Positions 1 through 6,736 of a DNA stretch of 37,382 bases are shown piece after piece (position 1 is the first letter of the stretch; each line of letters begins with the position of its first letter). The DNA is from Mediterranea sp. (in: CFB group bacteria) (GTDB taxonomy: Bacteria > Bacteroidota > Bacteroidia > Bacteroidales > Bacteroidaceae): the NCBI GenBank assembly GCA_031261785.1, contig JAISIZ010000014.1, positions 1 through 37,382 on the forward strand, written 5' to 3'. The position numbers were made by a program, and so were the translations under genes. A model generated the notes under the pieces. The model had not been told where the DNA came from, did not search any database, and was given only the letters and a program-made list of their open reading frames with translations.

Positions 1-1
1 T

Positions 2-295
2 GTCAATTACGCGCTACTGAATGTAGAGTCCTCCGCCTTCTACTTTTATCCTGATATGAACAAACTCGCCAAACAATGGCATGAACAGGAAAAAGGTATT
101 TGGCGCGAGGTGATAGAAAATGCCATCGCAAGCGGCGAAATACAATCGGATGTAAACGCTGCCGCAATGGCATCTGTCTATACTCATCTATATGTAGGAA
201 TGTCTTATCTGGGTATCATCGAACCGAACGGCTACGATATTGATGAGATGGAAAAGACTTTTTTTACAATCCTACGATTGTGTAGTTCTGTGTAG
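2..295 (+). CDS. TetR-family transcriptional regulator, C-terminal part (5' end outside window)
   Basis: The frame is open from base 2 to a TAG at 293-295 and gives about 97 residues, so the gene starts before the window. The visible part is all helical and resembles the ligand-binding C-terminal half of TetR/AcrR regulators, for example the stretch EKGIWREVIENAIASGEI followed by helices rich in Ala, Met and Tyr. The DNA-binding helix-turn-helix would lie upstream and cannot be seen. The gene converges on the MACPF gene and their 3' ends overlap by 32 bases. A long palindrome lies in front of the MACPF gene (2078-2111), so this regulator may control that gene; this is inference. The family call rests on the general look of the C-terminal half, which is poorly conserved in TetR proteins, so confidence is moderate. 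Confidence 0.6.
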   Translation, partial: VNYALLNVESSAFYFYPDMNKLAKQWHEQEKGIWREVIENAIASGEIQSDVNAAAMASVYTHLYVGMSYLGIIEPNGYDIDEMEKTFFTILRLCSSV

Positions 296-2045
296 CCAAT
301 TTATTTACGGTGGTAGCTCGCTCCGGCAGACTCTCCACCCACTCCTTTATGCCATATACCCCCAGTATCTGAAGGTCGCATTCGTCGTCGGGCAAGTAGG
401 AGAAACCTATCTTCTTGTCGGGGTCGTAAATGTACGAAATGCCGCTTTTGTCATTCTTCCACCGATAGAAACCCTTCGCGTTGAAGTCGATCAAATTGAT
501 GCACAGCGGACTGCGGAAAATGGTTTGAAGCCGCATGTCGGGGGTTGCCTCTATCTTCAATCGGAAGTAGGGCTTCAATGCCGCAACAAGTTCTTGGGCT
601 TTGTTGTTGAACACGGTTTCATCTTCATTGGCTGCCAGTGTAGCTTCATCGGCATTCATCGTCGTGCTGTTGTTGAACACGATGTAGTCGCCTTGTCGGG
701 TTCTCAGCACCGGCACAATATCATAAAGAGGTTCATTTTCGGAAGAGTATGTTATGCGTACCCTTCCTATCAAAATGCGCGGCACGGCAAACTCATGGCG
801 TGCCGACAACACATGTTTATGTGTATCGTCAAGGCGCCTTCTGAAGTTCTCCTCCAGAACGAAGTCGGATAGTGGGGCAAGTCCGCCGTCTTTCACATCA
901 ACAATGGTATGTGTCTCCGGGTTGGTCAATGGTCTGAATTGCGGCGAAAGGTTATATCTGAAATGAGTTAAATCGTCAGCTCCAATGACGGAGAGGTCGT
1001 GTATGACTTCTCCCCCATACTGGCGGAGTTGAACTCGTGTGCCTTTTGTCTTATAAGGTGGGGGTGTTGCCTTTCCAAAGAACATATTTTGCCTGCCGTT
1101 CGCGTCTTTCTCAGAGCTATAAGAGGCGGAGATATCCGCCTTCATGCTCATTTCCCGCTCTGCAGCCGATTCCTTTACCGCGCCTTTCCCTGCATAAAAC
1201 ACCGTGGCGACGCCACCGGTATAATAGCCGGTCAGGACGAAGTCGCCGTACATTGACATCAGCTCGCTTATAGTCAAGCCATACAGGTTTCGGATAAACG
1301 TTCCGGACAGACACTCCCCTACATACAGGCTCCGCGCATAACCCGTTGCACTCATCAATGAATATGAGTTATACAGGTAGTTTAAGCGCGACTCGCCAAC
1401 TACGCTCCTGCTTCCATTTACCAATTCGCTGCCGAAGATATCTTCCAGCAGAGCCTTGCGAGCGTTGTAAAAGAGATAGGAGTTCGGTGTGAAGCGCGCC
1501 GATACCTTTTTCGAGAAAGGGGCTTGTTCTCTGTATCGCTTCAGCGTGTTGTATGCCTCTTGTTCCATGAAGCCGCTACTAACCCGCATCGCCGTGATAA
1601 ATGAGTCATCCAACGCTCTCACTTTTTCAATGTCGACTACGGGGCTGACCACATTGTCGTAGTTTCCCATAATGGAGTTGCCTATGGTGTAAGAGAAACC
1701 CAACAGCACATCGGAGTTCACTATCGGATTGCCATTTTGGTCGATCTTTTGGACACCGCTTTTCCCTTCGAGAAAGTTTAGCTCGCTGATTACTTCGGGC
1801 AGATTGGGGTCTCTCTCTTGTAGTGTAACGCCTTTATACTCACGTTCGGGCGCGGAGTCAGGCTCCTTTTCGGGAGGAATAATCTCATCGGGTTCGTCGG
1901 TGTCGTTACCGTCATCGGTTACTTCCGTATCGTCTCCTTCCCCTGGCAGGTTTATGTCGTTGTGCTGTGAGCAGGAAGCGATAAATAGTACGCAACAGAG
2001 TGTTGCCAATGTTCTGGTAATTGTCATTCTCATAATATCTTTCAT
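264..2045 (-). CDS. MACPF-domain surface lipoprotein
   Basis: The product is 593 residues with a lipoprotein signal peptide: a hydrophobic stretch ends in FIASC, which makes Cys25 the likely lipidated residue. The start could also be Met5 or Met7. A very acidic linker follows (about residues 35-68), then the MACPF domain. The signature of the membrane-attack-complex/perforin fold is seen as YGDFVLTGYYTGG at about residues 266-278, where other members have YGTHF then a GG pair. The remaining ~300 residues have no feature I can name. In Bacteroidales, secreted MACPF proteins include the BSAP antibacterial toxins that kill related strains, and others of unknown role, so pore formation or target binding is possible but unproven. 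The gene is more AT-rich than the following receptor gene, which suggests acquisition. It converges on the TetR fragment, and a probable operator covers its promoter. Confidence 0.75.
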   Translation of the reverse strand: MKDIMRMTITRTLATLCCVLFIASCSQHNDINLPGEGDDTEVTDDGNDTDEPDEIIPPEKEPDSAPEREYKGVTLQERDPNLPEVISELNFLEGKSGVQKIDQNGNPIVNSDVLLGFSYTIGNSIMGNYDNVVSPVVDIEKVRALDDSFITAMRVSSGFMEQEAYNTLKRYREQAPFSKKVSARFTPNSYLFYNARKALLEDIFGSELVNGSRSVVGESRLNYLYNSYSLMSATGYARSLYVGECLSGTFIRNLYGLTISELMSMYGDFVLTGYYTGGVATVFYAGKGAVKESAAEREMSMKADISASYSSEKDANGRQNMFFGKATPPPYKTKGTRVQLRQYGGEVIHDLSVIGADDLTHFRYNLSPQFRPLTNPETHTIVDVKDGGLAPLSDFVLEENFRRRLDDTHKHVLSARHEFAVPRILIGRVRITYSSENEPLYDIVPVLRTRQGDYIVFNNSTTMNADEATLAANEDETVFNNKAQELVAALKPYFRLKIEATPDMRLQTIFRSPLCINLIDFNAKGFYRWKNDKSGISYIYDPDKKIGFSYLPDDECDLQILGVYGIKEWVESLPERATTVNKLATQNYTIVGL

Positions 2046-2058
2046 TTATTAATGAGAT

Positions 2059-2067
2059 GCAAAGTAA
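2059..2067 (-). promoter_or_regulatory. Probable -7 element of the MACPF gene promoter
   Basis: Read on the minus strand, TTACTTTGC differs from the Bacteroidetes consensus TAnnTTTGC at one base. It lies 13 bases before the ATG of the MACPF gene. No good -33 TTTG is present; that position falls inside the palindrome at 2078-2111. Confidence 0.45.
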
Positions 2068-2077
2068 ATAATATCCG

Positions 2078-2111
2078 AGCTAATAACAGTCCGATCGGAC
2101 TATTATTAGCT
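2078..2111. promoter_or_regulatory. 34-bp near-perfect palindrome, probable TetR-type operator
   Basis: The arms AGCTAATAA and TTATTAGCT flank the perfect core AGTCCGATCGGACT. Only one base pair (C opposite A) breaks the symmetry over 34 bases. The palindrome begins 33 bases before the MACPF start codon and occupies the -33 region of its promoter, the usual place for a repressor site. A further half-site, TAATAGTCCG, occurs at 2122-2131. Long palindromes of this kind are typical TetR-family operators. The likely partner is the TetR gene at the left edge, but binding is inferred. Confidence 0.6.
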
Positions 2112-2332
2112 TCTTTTTAACTAATAGTCCGTCATTTCCCTCGTAGCTCGAATCTCGAAACATGGCTTTCAACTCAGAGTCTACCCATATCCTGCATTTC
2201 CAGCCATGGATCCGTTTGCCGAACGTTCATCCCGCCATTTGTTGTGCCCAGAACCGAAGGTGGTAACACGATCGCAACGCCATTATAACCAAAACTTCAT
2301 CGATATTCATATCCCTTGTAATATCCCCTCGC

Positions 2333-2340
2333 TATTTTTG
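2333..2340 (+). promoter_or_regulatory. -7 element of the TonB receptor promoter
   Basis: TATTTTTG fits TAnnTTTG. It places transcription start near 2347, so the frame that stays open back to 2206 cannot be translated from there. This supports a start at 2368, or less likely at 2353. No clear -33 TTTG is seen. Confidence 0.45.
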
Positions 2341-2367
2341 TCGCCAAATCAAATGAATAACTACTGT

Positions 2368-5169
2368 ATGAATCACTTCATCAAAGTCATCTTCTTGACA
2401 ATCTTCGCACTGTGCGCCACTGTCGCACGCGCCGATGAACGAATCGCTCCCAAACAAGGCTCCGCCCGAGGACGAATCATCGATGAGGCGCAACAAACGC
2501 TTCCCGGAGCGGCCATATACATCGAGCAATTGCAAATCTATGCCGTTAGCGACGCAAGGGGCTATTATACCCTGACCAACCTGGCTCCCGGAATTTACCG
2601 CATACGGGTCAGTTACGTGGGCTACACACCCGTTGAAACCGATTTGGTTATTCCCGCGGGCAGCACGCTCGACAAAGACATCGTCCTGCACGAAGGCATA
2701 GAACTGCAAGAGGTAGTGATCGGTGGAGCCTTCCAAGGCCAGCGCCGCGCCATCGCCAGCCAGCAAAACAGTTTGGGCATCAAGAATGTGGTCTCGGCTG
2801 TTCAGGTCGGAAAGTTCCCCGACGCCAACATCGGCGACGCTCTCAAGCGCGTCGCTGGCATCAACGTGCAATACGACCAGGGGGAAGCACGCTTCGGGCA
2901 GGTGCGCGGCACTGCCGCCGATATGAGTAGCGTCAGCATCGACGGCAATCGTATACCCTCGGCCGAAGGCGACACCCGCAACGTGCAGTTAGACCTTATT
3001 CCTGCCGAAATGATTCAAACCATAGAAGTCAATAAAGTGGTTACCCCTGACATGGATGCCGATGCCATCGGCGGAGCCATCAACCTGATTACCAAAAGCT
3101 CGCCCTACAAACGCACCATTGTGGCGACAGCCGGAAGCGGCTACAACGCGATCAGCCAAAAAGCACAACTCAACCTCGGTTTTACCTACGGTGACCGTTT
3201 TTTCGACGGCCGTTTGGGAGTGATGCTCTCCGCTTCCTACCAAAACAATCCCGCCGGATCGGACAACACCGAATTTGTCTGGGACCAGGATGTCGAGAGC
3301 GGCACGCTGCTCCTGACCGACTACCAAGTGCGCCAATACTACCTCACGCGTGAGCGCCAGAGCTATTCGGGAGCCATCGACTGGAAACTGTCGAAGAATC
3401 ACCGTCTCACGCTCAAGGCTATATTCAACAATCGCAACGATTGGGAGAACCGTTACCGCCTCACCTTGAAAGGTCTCAACCTCGACGAAGACAAAGCGGG
3501 CAACTCCTACGCTACGGAAAACAACAAAGCCACCGTACGCATCCAAACCAAGGGGGGCACCGAGCGTAACGCCCGCCTGGAACGTCAACGCACCTTCGAC
3601 CTCTCACTCTCAGGAGAGCATCTCTTCGGTCCCTTGACCACCGAATGGAACATCAACTACGCCACTGCCGGCGAACGACGCCCCAACGAACGTTACATTG
3701 ACTATCAACTCAAAAAGCAACTCTTCACCCCCGATTTGAGCGACCCGCGCCAGCCACTCTACACTCCTCAGGAGGGGAGCACCCTCACGCTGAGCGATAA
3801 GTTCAGCCTCAAGGAGATTACCCAAGAGCAGGGCGACATCATGGAGCGCGATATCAAGCTCCGCCTCGACTTCAAACTGCCCGTCAGCGCCAACAACCGC
3901 GGCAAACTAAGCTTCGGTGCCAAAGTGGTGCGCAAATCGAAAGAGAAAACCAAAGATTACTACGAATATTCCCCATTAGACGAAACGACCTTCGACGCCG
4001 CGTCGCTGGCTGCGGCTACCGACCAGAATCGCAAGGGATTTATGGCCGGCGAGAAGTACCAAGCAGGCTCCTTCGTGAGCAAAGAATACCTCGGCAGCCT
4101 CGAACTGGACAATGCTTCGCTCTTCGACAAGGAAGAGTCGCAAGAAAAGAAAGCCGAAGGTTATCGTGCCCGCGAAGTGGTGGCCGCAGGCTATGCGCGT
4201 TACGATCAACAATTGGGAAAACAATGGTCGCTGATGGTTGGCGTGCGCTTGGAAAACACCCACCTGAACACATCGGGCTACCGCTACGATGCGGAAAACG
4301 ACGTGGCCGCGCCCACCGCGGGCATCAGCGACAACTACCTCAATGTGCTCCCCTCGTTGCTGGTCAAATGGGACGCCACAGACAAGTTGAAGCTGCGCGC
4401 CTCGTTTACCAACACCATCTCACGTCCCAAATACACCGCGCTCATCCCCAGCGTCACCATCAAAACCAGCGACAACACCCTAGCACTGGGCAATCCCGGG
4501 CTGAAACCCACCCTATCGTACAACTTCGATACCAGCGGCGAGTATTACTTCAAAAGTATCGGGCTGGTCAGCGCCGGCGTCTTTATCAAACTCATCGACG
4601 ACTTCATTGTTGACCAAACCCTGCTCAACCACACCTACGAAGGCACCGTCTACAACAAATTCTCGCAACCGCGCAATTCAGGCAACGCCACCTTGGTGGG
4701 TGCCGAGCTGGCCTATCAACGCGATTTTGGCTTCCTCACCCCTACCCTCAAGTGCATCGGACTCTATGCCAACTACACCTATACCCATTCGCGCGTCAGC
4801 CACTTCAACTTCACCGGCCGCGAGAACGAGAACGGCTTGTCGCTGCCCGGATCGCCCACCCACACGGCCAATGCCTCGCTCTCGTTCGAGAAAGCGGGGG
4901 TGAGCGTGCGCCTCTCCTACAACTTCGCGTCGGCCTTTATCGACGAAATGGGCGCATCGGCCTTCTACGACCGCTACTACGACCGTGTGGGCTACTTAGA
5001 CGCCAACGCTTCCTATACGTTTGGCCGCAAACTCAAGACCACCTTCTACGTGGAAGCCACCAACTTACTCAATCAACCCCTGCGCTACTATCAAGGTATT
5101 CGGGAGCGCACCATGCAGGTTGAATATTACGGGGTGAAAGTAAATGCCGGCATAAAAATCAATCTCTAA
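2368..5169 (+). CDS. TonB-dependent outer membrane receptor (carboxypeptidase-regulatory-like domain, plug, barrel)
   Basis: From Met at 2368 the product is 933 residues and begins with a clear signal peptide (MNHFIKVIFLTIFALCATVARA). Next comes a carboxypeptidase-regulatory-like domain (about residues 28-120, including VSYVGYTPVETDL), then a plug domain with GDALKRVAGINVQ and the conserved TPDMDADAIGGAINLITK. The rest is a long beta-barrel rich in aromatic residues, ending in a typical strand (VKVNAGIKINL). The plug sequence resembles the large TonB receptors that are not SusC-type, and no SusD gene follows. Such receptors import iron complexes, cofactors or phosphorylated compounds using TonB energy. 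The next gene, 40 bases downstream, is a secreted phosphoesterase, which points to phosphoester or phosphate scavenging. The frame extends back to 2206, but that segment has no signal peptide and precedes the likely promoter; 2353 is an alternative start. Confidence 0.88.
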   Translation: MNHFIKVIFLTIFALCATVARADERIAPKQGSARGRIIDEAQQTLPGAAIYIEQLQIYAVSDARGYYTLTNLAPGIYRIRVSYVGYTPVETDLVIPAGSTLDKDIVLHEGIELQEVVIGGAFQGQRRAIASQQNSLGIKNVVSAVQVGKFPDANIGDALKRVAGINVQYDQGEARFGQVRGTAADMSSVSIDGNRIPSAEGDTRNVQLDLIPAEMIQTIEVNKVVTPDMDADAIGGAINLITKSSPYKRTIVATAGSGYNAISQKAQLNLGFTYGDRFFDGRLGVMLSASYQNNPAGSDNTEFVWDQDVESGTLLLTDYQVRQYYLTRERQSYSGAIDWKLSKNHRLTLKAIFNNRNDWENRYRLTLKGLNLDEDKAGNSYATENNKATVRIQTKGGTERNARLERQRTFDLSLSGEHLFGPLTTEWNINYATAGERRPNERYIDYQLKKQLFTPDLSDPRQPLYTPQEGSTLTLSDKFSLKEITQEQGDIMERDIKLRLDFKLPVSANNRGKLSFGAKVVRKSKEKTKDYYEYSPLDETTFDAASLAAATDQNRKGFMAGEKYQAGSFVSKEYLGSLELDNASLFDKEESQEKKAEGYRAREVVAAGYARYDQQLGKQWSLMVGVRLENTHLNTSGYRYDAENDVAAPTAGISDNYLNVLPSLLVKWDATDKLKLRASFTNTISRPKYTALIPSVTIKTSDNTLALGNPGLKPTLSYNFDTSGEYYFKSIGLVSAGVFIKLIDDFIVDQTLLNHTYEGTVYNKFSQPRNSGNATLVGAELAYQRDFGFLTPTLKCIGLYANYTYTHSRVSHFNFTGRENENGLSLPGSPTHTANASLSFEKAGVSVRLSYNFASAFIDEMGASAFYDRYYDRVGYLDANASYTFGRKLKTTFYVEATNLLNQPLRYYQGIRERTMQVEYYGVKVNAGIKINL

Positions 5170-5209
5170 CCCCTCGCACCCATTCAATCAACCCCCAAAA
5201 ACATATATA

Positions 5210-6151
5210 ATGATGAAACAAATTAAGCACATCCTCCTCGTCGCCCTGCTCTGTACCGTATCCGCGGCAACGGCACAACCCACCTCCTACACCGTCTTCA
5301 AAGACAAGTTCAATTTCTATGTCGCCAACGACTTGGGGCGAAACGGTTATTACGACCAGAAGCCCATCGCCGAACGCATGGGCGTGATGGCCGAAGAGAT
5401 CGATCCCGAATTTGTGGCCGCACCCGGCGACATTCATCATTTCGACGGAGTACGCAGTGTCAGTGACCCGCTTTGGATGACCAACTACGAACTCATCTAC
5501 TCGCATCCCGAACTGATGATTGCCTGGCATCCTGTATTGGGCAATCACGAATACCGCGGTAACACGCAGGCGGTGCTCGATTATGCGCAAGTGAGCCGAC
5601 GCTGGGAGATGCCCGCCCGTTACTACACCAAGATCTACGCCGCATACGGTACCACGCTTCGCCTCGTGTGGTTAGACACCACTCCGATGATGGATAAATA
5701 TCGCAACGACTCACTGACCTATCCCGACGCCTGCAGGCAAGACCTCGACCGACAGTTGGCTTGGACAGACTCGGTGCTGACCGTCGCCAGCGAACAATGG
5801 GTGATTGTGTTGGGACATCATCCCATCTATGCCCAGACCAAGAAGGAAGAAACCGAACGCACCGACATGCAGCGTCGCCTCGATCCGATACTTCGCAGCC
5901 ACAAGGTAGACATGTATGTCTGCGGGCACATCCACAACTTTCAACACATCCGAAAGACAGGGAGCGACATTGACTATGTGGTAAACTCTTCGGCATCGCT
6001 CTCGCGCAAGGTGAACCCCATCGACGGAACCCGTTTTTGCAGCTCCGAGGCTGGCTTTAGCATCATCTCGGCCGATGCCGAAACGCTCTGTTTGCGCATG
6101 ATTGACAAAGAGGGGAAGGTGCTCTATACCATAACGAGAAAGCACAAATAA
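5210..6151 (+). CDS. Secreted calcineurin-like metallophosphoesterase, acid phosphatase (TRAP/ACP5)-like
   Basis: 313 residues with a signal peptide (MMKQIKHILLVALLCTVSAATAQ). The metal-binding motifs of the purple/tartrate-resistant acid phosphatase type appear in order: NDLG near residue 41 in place of the more common DxH, PGD near 74, GNHE near 112, GHHP near 203 and GHIHNFQH near 240. The Asp-x-Gly form of the first motif and the small size favour the ACP5-like branch. The expected reaction is hydrolysis of phosphomonoesters in the periplasm or at the cell surface; the true substrate is unknown. It lies 40 bases after the TonB receptor on the same strand and probably shares its transcript. 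The array of hairpins from 6307 onward could end that transcript. Confidence 0.85.
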   Translation: MMKQIKHILLVALLCTVSAATAQPTSYTVFKDKFNFYVANDLGRNGYYDQKPIAERMGVMAEEIDPEFVAAPGDIHHFDGVRSVSDPLWMTNYELIYSHPELMIAWHPVLGNHEYRGNTQAVLDYAQVSRRWEMPARYYTKIYAAYGTTLRLVWLDTTPMMDKYRNDSLTYPDACRQDLDRQLAWTDSVLTVASEQWVIVLGHHPIYAQTKKEETERTDMQRRLDPILRSHKVDMYVCGHIHNFQHIRKTGSDIDYVVNSSASLSRKVNPIDGTRFCSSEAGFSIISADAETLCLRMIDKEGKVLYTITRKHK

Positions 6152-6736
6152 TGCAGTTGCCTGTATGGTGACCAATGAAGAGAGCGAACAGAAGCAACTC
6201 CTGACTTCCTCAATGCGCCACCCATTTTTTCTCAGCCCCTCGAAGAGGCGTCATGCAAGGACCTATCTCGGAGACGCGAAAGCTTTATGCAAATCCGCAT
6301 GAGACGAAAAGCCCGGGCTTTTTTCTCCGCTCCCGAAATGTGATTACAAAAGCTCGGGCTTTTTTCTCCATTCCCGAAATGTGATTACAAAAGCTCGGTT
6401 TTTTTTCTCCATTCCCGAAATGTGATTACAAAAGCCCGGGCTTCTCGCTCCTCGCGAATCCGTGGTTGAAATTTGTCGACCTCGCGAAATCTCCATGCGG
6501 CGCGTGAGACCTTCGCGGATCAGTGAAGATTCGCCCACGACGACGACAATGACAGTGCCGGAACTTTCCTTCTTCCCGCATACATACAGGACACAAAGTC
6601 GCGACTTTCTCAGCTCGTGCCACCCTACGCCAGCCTATTTTAGGCCATAAGTAGTCGATTATCAATGTGCGCTACGTGATGGCGGGGAAAAGTGATGAAG
6701 TCAGGAAAGGGGAAGAGCATTTTTTTTTTCGTCGGG
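6152..6736. other. 585-base stretch with no convincing gene
   Basis: This lies between the convergent phosphoesterase and GH115 genes. Its only clear structure is the 41-bp tandem repeat at about 6307-6450. The short open frames here on both strands have no signal peptide, domain or coding character and mostly read through the repeats. From 6460 to 6736 I see nothing I can name; a run of ten T lies near 6720. Confidence 0.6.
6307..6450. repeat. 41-bp tandem repeat, three full copies and part of a fourth, each with a palindrome
   Basis: Units begin at 6307, 6348, 6389 and 6430, exactly 41 bases apart. Each starts with AAAAGCCCGGGCTTTT or a variant, followed by TTCTCC, two variable bases, CCCGAAATGTGATTAC. 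The first copy is a perfect 16-bp palindrome followed by T residues. The second can form a 6-bp stem with a TCGG loop before a T run, and the third has lost part of the stem. The units may be duplicated intrinsic terminators. The near-identity of the copies indicates recent tandem duplication. There are no unique spacers, so this is not a CRISPR array. Confidence 0.85.

Noticed and set aside
2206..2367. Longer N-terminus for the TonB receptor
   Set aside because: It has no signal peptide at its start and lies before a likely promoter at 2333; the signal peptide starts at 2368.
6307..6450. CRISPR array
   Set aside because: The 41-bp units are contiguous, with no unique spacers between repeats and no cas genes nearby.
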